Origin: Trifolium pratense
Taxonomy: Eukaryota > Streptophyta > Magnoliopsida > Fabales > Fabaceae
DNA: 64,000 nt
Assembly (NCBI RefSeq): GCF_020283565.1
Contig: NC_060060.1
Location: 42,098,001 to 42,162,000, forward strand
Reading direction: 5' to 3'
The notes below the pieces were generated by a model. That model did no database searches and was not told the origin of the DNA. It saw only the letters and a list, made by a program, of their open reading frames with translations. Position numbers and translations under genes: made by a program. Every line of letters begins with the position of its first letter. Within the stretch, counting starts at the first letter, position 1. Shown here piece after piece: positions 25,859 through 39,241 of this stretch.

Positions 25859-28800
25859 TTCAAAACTCCACTCTCGAAACACACCCTAGATTTGGGTGTT
25901 GGAAGAAAGAAGAGGGGAAGACTTATTTTTCAGACTTCTATTATCCCTTGAAGACTTTTTTTTTTTTGAAGAATCCCTTGAACACTTGTAATGTGTTTTT
26001 TTTTTCTTTCCTTTATGGCTTGTGCCATCTTGTACATAAATAGAGATTTAATATATTTGTTTGGCTTATTAAAATAATTAAGGACACTATTAATTTTTTA
26101 AAAAAAGAATTAAGTTCAACTGAAGTACATGATCATTTATCATGTTGTTCTTCTAACTTTTTAAATATCAAATATGGAAAATGTTTGGGGCACTCTCTAT
26201 AGACTATATGGGTGTATACACTTTGAGATAAGGATAAAAAGAGAGTAATGTAATGTATACAATAAGTTGGTATAGCCAAATTTAAGAGAGAAACCTTCAA
26301 ATATTCCATCGATCAAAAGCTATAGCGAAATTGTAAGCTATAGCGAAACCTTCAAATAGCACCATTAACAAAAATGATATTTTATATGATCTAACAGAAA
26401 TAAAATGATTTTTTTTTTTTTTGATAAAGCCGTAAATATTGAAAAAAATAGTGGAAATGTGAAATATGTCTCGTGGAAATTATTGTTGGCTAAGAAACAA
26501 AATTCTCCATATTTATTTTATGAATAGAGTGTTGATCTTTTGCATTGTATAGGTTGATATTGTTCCTAGTAAGAAGTTGTTTGTTCAACAAAAAATATTA
26601 TTTCAATGACAAGAATTGTTGGTAATGATATATTTTATGTACAACACTCTTTCAATGGTAGTGTTGAAGTAAATAAAGTTCTCATAAAAATAAAATAAAA
26701 AATAAAGTTCTGAGAAGAAAATGACACTTCCTTGGTCCTTTTCTTTCTTTTCATTAATTGTGATGCATGGGGTCATATACACATGTGTCTGCCCCCTTTT
26801 TTGGGGTTCACTATATATTGAGGTTTATATGCTTCAAATTTGAAGGTTATTTTATATACTAAATACGTCAACAAAAATAAAACAAGACAAATTAAAAGCT
26901 CAAGACCAAAACAAACAATTGTGATGGACATGAACTTGGATCAAACTGGATTCAATAACAAGTTGGAAAATAGCAAACATAAGCCCTAGAGTTTGTTTAC
27001 AATAATCACTAAAATAAATTTGATGTTGACATTCAATACTCCCTTGATTCTATTTAAAAGAGACAATTACTTTTTTTTTTGTTCTTTAATTTAAGAAACA
27101 TAGTATTATTTTTAAATGCATTAACCATAGAATTTTCTTTGTTCTTTAATTTATGTAATTAATTATTAATTTATTTAAATAAAATTTAAATATTTTTAAA
27201 TAATCTGAAAAATTATATAAAAAAATATGGAAAAAATGTAATTGAAAAAAAAATCAATAAAAATCGGTTTATAATTATAAATTAATTTTAAATTGATTCT
27301 GAATTGACTTAGAAAAATTAATTAGTTTTTACAAAAGTGAATTTTACGAACTAAACCAAATCATTAATTAATATGGTTCAGTTCATTTCATAATAAAATA
27401 TGAACACCCCTATTTTTTTTTTTGTGGTATTTAGGTTGAATTTGGATTCTAGCAATTTGATTTTTTTTTTTTTTTTACATTTTCATGCATTTAACAAAAA
27501 AAAAAAAAATTAGAGAGAGAAAAAAAATTCTGAATGAGTATGACATAGTATGTTGTAAAGATAAAAGTACAAGTACAAATACAAGATTCTTTTGACTTTA
27601 AAGAATCCAAAACTAAATTCAGTTATAAAAGAAGAAGAGTTTGGATTCTAAACACAAATTTCATTAGGCTTTTCATGTACTTTGTTTTTACTTAATTAGA
27701 ATTGGCTTTTTGCATTGTCAAACAGTCAGAGTTTTTCCTTTTTATGGCAATATGTTCTTGCTCTTGCATATGCATACCCTCCCTCCCTCCCCTCTCAATA
27801 CCCCTGAGGTTAGGGGGCACACACACAAAGAGCATCAACTTTGCAGACCTTTTTCCACAACTTTTTCTGTACCATTAATTTACATCTAACTTGTTTAAGA
27901 TTTTATACTATTTTCATTACTAGTGAGATATAATTATATTAGGTTTTACTATTCAATTAATTAATCACTACTTCCACTTCTTTATTGTGGTCAAATGATC
28001 ATGTTAAAGTTTCATCTATTTTTAAGTTGTTGAGACATTTTTTCGTTAAACCTAATTTCCTTCAGATACAACTGCAATATATATTAATCTTTTCGAGGTA
28101 CTAAATTCATTTAAGTTAATATTTTTTAATAAATATTTTTTATATGTTAATTAAAAATTGAACTTTGAACTAAATAGTCGTTGAAACAATTAAATACGAA
28201 CATATAGTTAATTTATTTATGAGATTATTGCGATTATAATTGACATAAATAATCCTTTAAAAAAAATAATTGACATAAATAATGTGACCCTCTAAATGAC
28301 TGTTTTGAGCATGACAAGAAATAATTGAATATAACTAGGTTAAGGTGAAGACAATCCATATGCAAAATAACTTATCCATTGGCTTATATATGTGTGAGTA
28401 AACTGTTACAAAACAGATTTAAATAAAAAACCATTTAAACATTTTTCAAATAACTTTTTCACTGTTTTCTAACTTCATGTATTTCTGTGTTTAATTTTTT
28501 ACTTTTTTTTTTTGTTTTTGTAAGAGATAGAATATGTGATATGATAAAAGTAATCTGCACATAGTACATAAGCAGGAAAAAATAATAATAATCTGTACAC
28601 AAATGGCAGAAGATTTATTATAGGGCAATGATATCAAAGGCTTTCACATTTATTCAGGCCCTATTTTAAAGTCTTACATGGTCACACTAAATAATTATTG
28701 ATAACCAACCGGTTGAACTGAATTTTAATTAAGTATTGATTGTTTAAGAGAATTATTGATATTAGCTAAAATAATTTTTAATCAAACTTTAGTTTCAAAC

Positions 28801-29225
28801 ATAACTAAAAAGACTGTTCATTCATATACTTCACATGTGGGCTTAACCTAACCTATATTAAAATACTAACATTAATTTTATTTTTTTTACTATACTGATT
28901 TACAGGGAAAAAATAAAATCATGAGTGGGCGTGACTTTTTTAGAAGTGGGAAATTTTTTTACTTTTTTTTTTACAGTACCTAAAAAGGAAACAATAATAA
29001 TTCAATAGTCCATCAACCACTAAAATAAAAGTAAAACTCAACCCCATCAAAGGGTGCAGTGCCTTTTACAAAGGCTGCAATAAAAAACAAATGAGGTAAT
29101 GCGTAGGACTGTGTAGTACCATAATTTAAGTGCATGCCAAGACAAAATAAGCTCTACAATCCATAAGAAAAAAATATTAAAAAACAATGACTTCCCTTAA
29201 TTGCGAAAGTACGAGTTGGTCTGAG
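25859..29225. other. AT-rich intergenic DNA
   Basis: No gene, RNA gene or large repeat recognised. It contains poly-T and poly-A runs and a CCCTCCCTCCC run near 27780. The longest gene-free stretch of the window. Confidence 0.4.
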
Positions 29226-29575
29226 TGAAACTGAACTGAAAAGTTTCCAGGTTCGAACTTTATAGGTCAAGGTCAAACGAAATGCGGTCGAGTAGAGATT
29301 TTACTAAAAGTCGGCCAAATTTCCTGATAGAAATTAGTTATCTTGAAAAGTTTTTAGATTTGAACTTTATAGGTCAAGGTCAAAAGAAAGACGGTCGAGT
29401 AGAGATTTTACTGAAAGTCAGCTAAATTTCTTGATAGAAATTAGTTATCAACAAAGTTGGTTGAATTGAAAAGTTTTTAGATTCGAACTTTATAGGTCAA
29501 GGTCAAAAGAAACGCAGTTGAGTAGAGATTTTACTGAGTCAAATTTCCTGATAGAAATTAATCATCGACAACGCT
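29226..29575. repeat. Tandem repeat, three units of about 115 bp
   Basis: Units begin near 29230, 29342 and 29461. Shared blocks are CGAACTTTATAGGTCAAGGT, GGTCGAGTAGAGATTTTACT and CTGATAGAAATTAGTTATC. Copies differ by scattered substitutions and short indels (copy 3 lacks about 8 bases after ACTGA). Confidence 0.85.
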
Positions 29576-30684
29576 GGTAGATATTTCGCACCGATAATAG
29601 TTGAAAACAAAAACTAAAAGTTGATAGGGAAAGGAGTGTGATGGCACAGTACAAATTGTTCGTATACTGTCACAACCATGTGAGATAGCAGGTGAACCCC
29701 CCCTTCAAACAACCCCACATGTGGACCTTACCACTCACCACCAATATCCGACATATCTATTTCCTACTATTGTTAGTTTGTTACCACTTTTATAACCTAT
29801 GTTTTTATTTATGTATAATTTTGTAACATTTTATTTTAAGGTAACACAACATAACATTATCAACAAACTTAGGAACATTGCATAGTCACATTATCAATCT
29901 ATTGATTCTATTCTAAGACAAATATTTCCCATTTAGACACATTTTTTTTGTTGCATTCGCGCAATTTTGCACGAGATATTAGCTAATTAAACATAAGCAT
30001 GAGAAAATAGCTACTTAAGATGGTCTATATTACATAAAAGTAAAACAACAATGTTTTTGTTCTGTCTTAGTTTGGTGAAACACATGATAATGAAGATGAT
30101 GATGATGATTGTAAAATGAAAATGGAAAAGGAAGAACAGAAAACTAGTCTTATACTATTATATAAACTAATATGTCTATCCATGTATGCAATATGTATTG
30201 CTTGGTTGCTGTTAGTAGTATGTATTTTGATTGATGATTGATGATAATGTTGACCTTGTTTTGATAGTACTTCTCTAGGATCTAGTCTCTTGATCTAGGT
30301 GTATTCAGCTATACATCTAGAAGATTCTTTTCTTCTTCTTCTATATGCTTCTATAAATCTGCAATTCTGCATACAAATACAAACCAACAACAAAAAAACA
30401 ATTATTACTATTTAATTAAAGAGGTACATTTATTTTTATGTAAAGGAAAAAAAGAGTAAAAAATGGATATGAAAAATATTACCCTAATTAATATGATCCC
30501 CCTGCGCGCTTCTTCTATTTTTATTACCTACAATTCAAAATCATAGATGTGCATAAGTCTAAGAAATAAACGTACATATGCGCGCTCACACGCACGTGCG
30601 TGCACGAGCACGTGTAACTTGTCATAAGAATTCTATCCAAGGGAGGCTGCAATCAGCATTGAGCAGTACCTTGATATTAGAATA
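29576..30684. other. 3' flank of the CCCH/RRM gene
   Basis: No coding feature. The part next to 30685 probably holds the 3' UTR. A GC-rich alternating run (CACGCACGTGCGTGCACG) lies at about 30590-30608. Confidence 0.4.
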
Positions 30685-33600
30685 TTAAAGGGAGGCCATG
30701 TTATCACCCGAAGCAGTTGTCGATTCAAACTTCTGAGATGAGCTAGTTGAAACTGCAGTACTCTCATTGAGCTCTTCCTGTGGAGAGAAATCAGACTGAT
30801 AATCTCCGGCGGCTTTTGTTGGTGAAGCAAACAGACTGTCAGGAAGGGTTTGCTCCACATTTCTGCGTAGTCGAGAAACGAATAATACAAACATCAAAAT
30901 ACCGATATGTTTGGAACGTAAATACAATCTGCAACAAAGTCACGCCACATACCTAGTGCCAAGATCTACGGCCTCAGACTTTGCAATACCCTCAGACTTT
31001 GCAATACCCTTTGCATTCTCATTCTCAGAAGCAGCAGCAGCAGCATCAATACAAGATGGATCAGCTTCTTTCTGCTGCTCAGTTGCAGCACCTAACGAAC
31101 CAGCAGAAGTGAGGCTGCCACCATAGCCTAAAATGGAAAGCGTATCAACAATGTAAACTGCTTGTAACCATGTTCGTTAGAATTATGCATTAGGGTTCTG
31201 TAAATTAACTAACCTGTAATGTCCCCTTGAATGTCATCAGAAGAAAGACCTGCATGGTTAACATGGCTATGAAGTTGATGCGGAAAAGCCAAAGGAGCCC
31301 CAACAGAGAAACTGCGCTGGTGGTGGTAAATCGGATTATTCTTGAAATCTGGAAGCTGCAGACTCTTCAGCCTCATTTGTTGGAATTCAAGGACTTGCTG
31401 CAACTCAGCCTGCTCCTCCATTTTTCTTCTCAATAAGATATCATGCGGATTGTTCAACATTCTTGCTCCTGCATAAAATAGGTTTAGTGAGAACAAAACT
31501 GAAGCAACGTGAGACGAGACTCCATTGTAAGTATTTGCTCCTGCATATAACTTTTCTTGGGAAGTCTGAGTTGAATAAAGAAGCAAAGGTGAGAAATTTG
31601 ATTACCGGGATGGAAATCAAAATGTTCTTTAGAGTCAAATCCGGAGGGACTTAAACATGGTGAAAAATCTCCCCTCTCTAATTGCTGTTGTTGATGTTGT
31701 CTCCTGTATACATCGGTCACAATGTTATTAGTTCAGGAACAGAAGATATAAACCGAACTAAAAACAAGATGCACACTTACTTGTCAGGAACTTTTCCCTT
31801 CTCCTTGTAGGGTTTCACAAGCACGCGTGAATCACATATAAAATGAGGATTCCCTTTCGATAATATCATTCTCACTGTCTCAGGAAAGACAAAGGTAACA
31901 AAACCGAACATACGCTTTTGCTGGTAAGGAATTCTCACATCTTGGACAGGTCCATATTTGCTTCAAAACAACAAAAGCAGCTAGTCAATGAATGAAATCT
32001 TTCAATTTTGGATTTGAGTGCATGCTAGCAAAAACACGTGAAGATGCATGCAATAAAAACGTATACAAACAAACACTATGGTGTTATGAGTAAATATCGA
32101 GATCTAGGACAATATAGATCGAACCAGAGATCACGATTGCAATAGAATGATATATCACCGTCTCTAACATGTTACCTTCTGAGGGTCACAATTCCTAGGG
32201 TTCACAAACACGCTTGCATCCATCCTTTTATTCATGAAATCATAATAAAGCAATAGTATGACCGCCGTAGGATAACGACAACAAACTTTTATATCGACGT
32301 CATGTTATTTTGTAACGAACTTCTCTACGTGTCTTTCAAAACAATCATGATGCTTTAAAATCTTACCAATTATGAGATATATCTCTCATACATTGAAACT
32401 GAAACACGGACTACCAATCATAGTTCTTTTAGTTAGAAATAGATTGTCGTTTAGGTGAATTTTCACATATCAAAATTCATTGGCAACTGAAAAGAATCCT
32501 AAACTATGTTAAATGGGATGTGCATCTGCGGTGTCGTGGATATTTAAGTAGACGCATCCAAATAAGATAAACAATGCATATCAAATCAGCATCGATAACG
32601 ACAAATGATGGGTTTAAACTATAAATTCCATTATCTTCGAAGCTTCTTAACGACAAATGATGACTTTAAACTGTGAATTTCATGGGAGACATACATCATT
32701 CTCTTGCAAAGTTTATTGGCTGATACAAAAAGAACATTACACATAAACGACTTCGAAGTAAAACTCGTAATTTAATGCAGTAACATCACAACCAGTGACT
32801 ACTGAGTTTAAATTGCGTATTGATGAAGGGCCAGCGTAAAACCCTTAACTACCAAGCAAACTCAAATTAATCAAGTATGATAAAAGACACATTACTTAAG
32901 TTAGGAGTCAGGATCAACATCAGGAGCAATCAAAAATCCATCTTCCCTAGGGCTTCCAAGAAGCATCACACCAAGGAGCACTTATGGTGTGCACAGTGAA
33001 AATCGTGGAAAATTACCGCAATTTTTCACTTTAAAGCATGGAACCTGGAATAATTAATGGCAATATTTGAGAACTTATTGAAATAATTTCTCCATTCATG
33101 TCTGCGCTAATAACCTAGATATATGATAATGTGATATACCATCACACTTCTTCACCTGCACAGCATCAGTGAGTCGAAAAAAGCATTAGTGGGTCATTTA
33201 CAGCGTGTTTTACCTAAAGTACTCCGAAACATCTTCATCTTTGAATGTGCTTTCAGCAGGAAAGGTTAAATAAATCTGTCGCGAAGCGGAGTTTGGCTTA
33301 TCACCAGCAACCATAGCAAGAAACTCGTTCCTTTCGGGCCTGCCGCGTCCACTAATGTTGTAATATTCTTCACCCATCATAAACGCTGCTGCAGCCGCAG
33401 CTCTGAAATGCAACATAGCAATACATAATATTAGAAGAAAATATCACTTCACAACTACAAAAAAAAAAAAGTAAAAGAAAGTAAACAAACTCAAAAATAA
33501 ACCTTTGGTTATCATTGTGCTGCTGCATCAGAAAGTCAATGTACTTGTCGTACGAAGACGGCGATGTTCCACCAGCAGCAAGTTGTGATGCAGCAACCAA

Positions 33601-34467
33601 TCTTTGATGCTGAGCAGCCTTAAACCTCATGAACTCTTCATGCTGTTCCAATCCCTCAAACTTAGAGGGTGAACCAACAATAGCAGCAGAATTAGCATCA
33701 ATTGAATCACCATGAACAAACTTGCAATTAGAACCATTTTTACAAAACCCTCTAGCAAAGTAAAGACATGGTTTAAAACCAAATCCTAGTCCACTTTCTT
33801 CAACACCAAAACTAGCATCATTTGCAGAATAACTCCTCCTGTGAATATTATGAGTATCACCATTGTTACCAGAGATCCAATTCTGACCACCAAGACTCAT
33901 TTCAAGACGCGGATCGACCACATCGTCGCCGTTAGACCCCTCATTAAGAAAAGGAAAATACTCATTCAACTGTTGCTCATCAACAAAATCACAATCACCA
34001 TTATTAACCCTTGGTGAGAAAGAACTAGAACCAACACCAACACCAACACCACCACCTTGGATATTCTCAAAAGAGAGTAAAGGGTTAAACTTTGGACTAA
34101 TTGGATTCTTTTGAAAAGAGGGTGGTGGCCAAACATTGGAAGAAGGTGAAGGAGGGTTCCTATTGAAGTCAAAACCATTAGTACCACCTCTAGGAGAAGA
34201 TTTTGAAAATGGGTTTGTAGAAGAAGAAACAATTCTACCAATTGGGTTAAGAGGAGAAGGAGATGAAGGGGTAGAAAGTGTCATACCCAAATGGGTTTTG
34301 ACCCTAATAGCAAGATTATGAATAACATGGTCAGGACAACATGCTAAACGTACTAATTCATATTCTTCAAGATTCATCAGAAGATAACCCATGATTTTTG
34401 AAGCATTTTCAGGGTCAAAGTTTTTGACTTTAGCAAGAACTACATTTGTTGCTTCACAAGAACCCAT
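30685..34467 (-). CDS. CCCH zinc-finger and RRM RNA-binding protein
   Basis: Seven exons on minus: 33503-34467, 33214-33402, 31781-31960, 31606-31703, 31214-31468, 30953-31127, 30685-30862. GT-AG junctions and phases all close, giving 679 residues. The order is a helical N-terminal domain ([20 protein letters not shown], about 21-40) typical of this plant family; a Ser/Pro/Asn-rich linker; a C-X7-C-X5-C-X3-H finger (Cys234, Cys242, Cys248, His252); and an RRM at about 363-440 with RNP-like RQIYLTFP and RMFGFVTF. A Gln-rich segment ([10 protein letters not shown]) and a low-complexity tail follow. The protein probably binds mRNA in cytoplasm or nucleus; the target is unknown. Intron 2 is long (1253 bp). 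An 18-bp tandem duplication in exon 6 repeats GIAKSE. Confidence 0.92.
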
Positions 34468-34720
34468 TTCAGAAATCTTAAAGAAAAATCAAATTTTGAA
34501 GTTACTTTTGAAACTAAAAGAGTAAAGGGTATCAAGAAATGGTAGTGACGGCGATGATGGTGGAGTTATTTGTTACAACAACATACCTTACCAGTAGCCG
34601 TAGGTTTTGGTCTCTATGCTATGCATATGCTCTCTCAACAACACTTCACTCTCTCTCTCTCTCTCACTCTCTCTCTCTCTGTGTTTTCTCTCTCTGTAAT
34701 CTCTCTCTCTATCTTAGGAG
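34468..34720 (-). promoter_or_regulatory. Leader/promoter of the CCCH/RRM gene with CT microsatellite
   Basis: The plus strand has CTCTCTCTCTCTCTCACTCT and related runs at about 34648-34710, that is, GA-rich on the coding strand, 180-245 bases upstream of the ATG. GA-rich stretches of this kind bind BPC-type factors in plants (known of the motif; not shown here). Confidence 0.45.
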
Positions 34721-36446
34721 CGTCAGAGAAGTAGATTTCTCAGATCCACTACAAAGAATGGATAATCGTCAACAACAACAACAACAACATCAACAAAAAC
34801 AACATAAGTAACAGCAAGACACAATCTTCTATGTGGTTTTTTTCTTATATAATATAAATATAAATATATATATAATCATATGAGAAACGAAATTATAATA
34901 ACACTCATTGGATTAATTATTATTAGTATAAGTATTTTTTGTTAATTGTTTAAGGAAAAAAAAAGTTGATGAAAATATTTATGGAATGATTATGAAAAGT
35001 TGAAATGTTTTTAAAGCTATTAAAGGTAAAACCTTTTTTAGGCATATTCACATTAATTGAAATAATAATAATAATAATAATAATAATATATTATATTAAC
35101 TAGTAAGTGAGAAGAAAAATTGCTGTCACACATGAATATATTTTAACTTTATGCAACAAAAAGCACTGTGTGTTGCTATATGACAATTGATTGGTTTATC
35201 ATCCAGCAGTGATTTTAGATAAAAACAAACCTTTACCGACCCAAAATACTTAAAATGTTTGCACATTATGCACCTGAAATACTCTCATCATAACTCAAAT
35301 TTTTGTATGTTTCTTATTTTTTCTTTGGAAAGGATTGAGAGTTGAGATCCTCTCCATTTCTTATGTTTTTCATTTTTTTCATTACCAAAGTTTTTAAATA
35401 TTTTGGGGTGTATAAATGACATTTGGACCCACTTGATGTCACATTTTTGCATTTATATTCCCAAAACTATATAATAATGGAGGAAATGGAAAGAATTGGA
35501 AATGGAGAGGATCCTAACCGGTTATACTTATACTTATGGCTCACGATAGTCACTTTATGTTTCTATTTTTTATTTTTTATGTCCATTTAATTTATATCTA
35601 TATTTACTTTATTTTATAAAAGGAAATATAAGATGGGATGGAATCAAAATATGTTGCGATATGAGCGTATAAATTTGACACCCTCGTTGAGTTATGAGCG
35701 ACGTGATTTGTTTATTTCTTTATAAAACTTAAACATTTTAAAAGTAGTTTGCATATAATTAATAGAAATATCAAAATTGTTAGTATCGGATGCCATGATC
35801 GGAATTCAAATCCTGATCTTCCATTTTGTGTGAACGAGTTTTCAATGATTTTGTCATTTTATCTACCAATAAAAAAATAATATCTTTCTACCAAAAAAAA
35901 ATAAAAAATAATATCAACAATGTCGTTAATCACGAAATTACGATCTAATTCAATTGGCACTATCGTCGATACTCTCATGTTGCCAAGCCAAATAATAGTC
36001 TCTCTTAATCTCTCTTCTTTTCTCGTTTTTATAAAATCTCTTTAGTACATATGGCATTTTTCTTAATAGAATCATCTATCATTCCGTAAAAAAAAAAAAT
36101 CATCTATCAATGCTTATATAATAATTGCTTGCATTTAAAACAGAAATGTTAATTTCATTAAAGAAATAAGTCAATGACAACATCTTAATTTAACACCATT
36201 ACATGATCTTGCATACATTGATGTAATTTATCACACATCAATGTTGAAGGTAATAATCTTGAGGATACATATACATGTAAAAGATCACATAATAAGGGTG
36301 ATGACTTCATTGATGTAATTTTTTGAGCATAGAGCTTTTCTTAATTAATATGTCAACTGGGGTTTTGTTAATTATTCAGACTACACAAGGGTGCATGTAA
36401 TTGTTATAGAGTAATTTTGTCGGTATCTGCTTAAGACGTAGAATTC
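34721..36446. other. Intergenic DNA
   Basis: CAA repeats lie at 34769-34800 and an (AAT)n run at about 35061-35090. No gene is seen. Confidence 0.45.
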
Positions 36447-36667
36447 ATGAATGCGATGATTTTGGAGTTGTATGTTCGTTAGTGGTGGTTAGACTTCCTT
36501 GATAACAAAAAAAAAAGGACACACACGCGCGAACTTGTATCATTGTCTCATCATTTGTCGTTTGTACGTTCATGCATGCGATGATTTTGGAGTTATACGT
36601 TTGTTAGCGGTGGTTAGACTTCCTTGATAAAAAAAAAAGACACGTACGAACTTGTATCATTGTCTGA
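36447..36667. repeat. Tandem duplication of about 125 bp
   Basis: 36447-36552 and 36572-36667 share TGCGATGATTTTGGAGTT, GGTGGTTAGACTTCCTTGAT and GAACTTGTATCATTGTCT. A third partial copy of the end (GCGCGAACTTGTATCATT) lies at about 36687-36704. Confidence 0.8.
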
Positions 36668-37414
36668 TTTTCAAATATAATTGATACGCGCGAACTTGTA
36701 TCATTCTCTATTTCCATTTTTTTTTATAGGATCGAACTAGAGACTTCCATCTTGATAGTATCTTCGTATACTTTTTCACCCTATGGTCTATATAATAACC
36801 CGTGAAAAATATAGTTGCAAATCTGATAAAATACAAGTTTAAGATCAAAATCCAAAATCAATAATAACAAGAAAAATCATATGTAAATAACAACTTAAGA
36901 ATTAAATACGATAAACAAAGAAAAGTATTATGGACTTATTTAAAAGAGAAATGTTTTTGTGACATTTGTTTATTTTGATTGGGATTGGAGTAAATAATAA
37001 AACAATAAAATTCATGTAATTTAAATTTTCAAGTTCATTGGAATTAATTGATTAATTTTTATAAAAGGGATACAACAAGAAGTAAAAAGAAAAAGAAAAA
37101 ACAATGGGAAAAATAGCTTAGCAACGAAATTGGAGTAAAGTGATTAACTTGAAAAATGATACATTGTATAATTGTAGTTCAGTTGGTTGTTACTTGTTAC
37201 AGAGGATATCATTAGAGAGATTAACTATCCAATTTTAGTGAATAGTCAAGACTATTTTAGTGCATTATAATATAAATCTTCTGATGTCAAATGCTCTAAA
37301 TTTTCATTTTTGTAATTGCGAATAAAGTTTAAAACGTATTTTTCGAACTTTTAGTTTAATATCATATTTAAGTATTTAACGGCAAAAAAAAGTTCGAAGT
37401 GAAATTCTCTGGAT

Positions 37415-37538
37415 TTACATTTTTGCCCTTGCGAATAAAGTTTGAAATGTATTTTCCGAAGTTTAAATATCATTTTTACTGACAAAAACAAATTCGAAAA
37501 ATACATTCCAAACTTTATTCGTAAGGGCAAAAATGTAA
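37415..37538. repeat. Foldback hairpin, 46-bp arms
   Basis: The arm at 37415-37460 (begins TTACATTTTTGCCCTTGCGA) pairs with 37493-37538 with about three mismatches and a 32-base loop. A related, more decayed arm lies just upstream at about 37310-37400 (GCGAATAAAGTTTAAAACGT). It is likely a small foldback transposon. Confidence 0.75.
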
Positions 37539-39241
37539 GTTCAGGCAAAAATGTAACTTCAAAGCTTTTCCATAAAAATTGTGGCATTATTTGCTTTAAC
37601 ACAAGGCTGAACAATGAGGAAAGAAACTCATTGTTGAGGGAATCAGGGTGTTATGGTATTGTCCCATTGCTAAATTTAGAACCTAATTGAGCTTTTTCAT
37701 CAACAGTTTGCTAAATTTAGAACCTAATTTAACTTTTTCATCTTTGGTTGAGCAAACCTGTTTTCACTTTACGAAATTCACTAAACAAAGATATCTAGCA
37801 AAAAGTAAACTTTCTAATTCTAAAAACATTATACTTTGTACCTAAAATATAAGTTAAACAACAATATACAACATTGTCAAAAAATAAAAATAAAAAACAG
37901 CGGATATGCTGAATATTTTCTCTCGAATTCAAATTCGCCTCACAAATGGTGAGTGAGTTTTAGATAGTGTTTACTATTTGTCTACAGACAAAAAATAAAT
38001 AACCATAAAATTATACTCAAATTGATTTTAATTTAAAGTTAAAATTCGTAACTTTTGATTGATAATTGATCTTAACACCCAAATTTATTGTTTAACTGAC
38101 TTTTGCATGAACATATTTAAACATAAATGATAAATTACTTTATCTTATTGTCAAAAAATAAATTACTTTATCTGTAACTCGCTTTTTGATAAAATTAATT
38201 CACTCAAAAGCAATTATTATCTCCTCAAATCAAACAAATATCTGTTTTATAGGTGGAGTTAAATTTAGGAGTTAAAACTAATTTTCAAAGTGTCGCAATG
38301 AACTTAGCTTAATTGATAAGGACATTGCATTATATATATAAAAACTTAGCTTAATTGGTAAGGACATTACATTATATATCCAAGGAGTGAAATTCAAACA
38401 AGACACTCCACTTATTCACCTTAAAAGTAAAATTTCTAACTACTAGGTTACTTGACCCAAAAAAATAGTTCTAAGGATATAAAATTTATTGATTTTGACA
38501 TTTAGTTGCTCTCAAGTAAAATTGATTTTATCTTCAAAATTGATTTTAAGTTAGAACTAGAACTCGTAGCTATTGATTCTTGAATTAATTGAGCTCACTT
38601 TTAGGCAAAATAAATTCACTTAAAATCAATTAATGTCACAGAAAATCAAATATTGTCCCAGTTAAAACCAGTCATTTTATGTTATACCACCAATTTTAGA
38701 CATCACATATTCACAGGCAAGGTTACAAAGTAAACGACAAGAACCATTCAAAGCTAGCTACTAGAGATTGTTGTTACAAATATGAACCCTTAACACGATA
38801 CCTATGCCACAAAAATGCACGGAGTGTAACGTTATCATTTAAAAGTACAATACATAAAGACAAAGAAAAAAGAGAAAAGAGAATATGCCTCCCTCGTTTA
38901 GAGAAAAAAGTTAACAAGCTGGCACACTTCACTCATTTATGCGTACGTACCACACAAAAGATGAAATCCAAAACAGATCCTACCTTCCTCAACACAATGT
39001 CATTACATTACATATTAATCAAAAAAACAACTAAATCAAACAGATTAATATGTTAAAACATCATACACCATAATGAACTTGAAGTTAGGTCAATGGCATT
39101 TAACAAATGATGTAAGATAAGAATCCTTAACAACCAATATGTATTTTGCCTGATGTAAGCAGAGCATAAGTATAGGAAAAATCATTCACAACAGGACAAA
39201 CAGAAATCACACCGCTCATCTAAAGGTTCACACAACTGACA
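37539..39241. other. Intergenic DNA, 3' flank of Y14
   Basis: No gene. Short local duplications are at 37669-37702/37711-37743 (GCTAAATTTAGAACCTAATT) and at 38302-38337/38342-38377 (AACTTAGCTTAATTG.TAAGG). Confidence 0.45.

Noticed and set aside
29226..29575. Coding tandem repeat protein
   Set aside because: Stops occur in all frames of the units; no protein repeat can be read.
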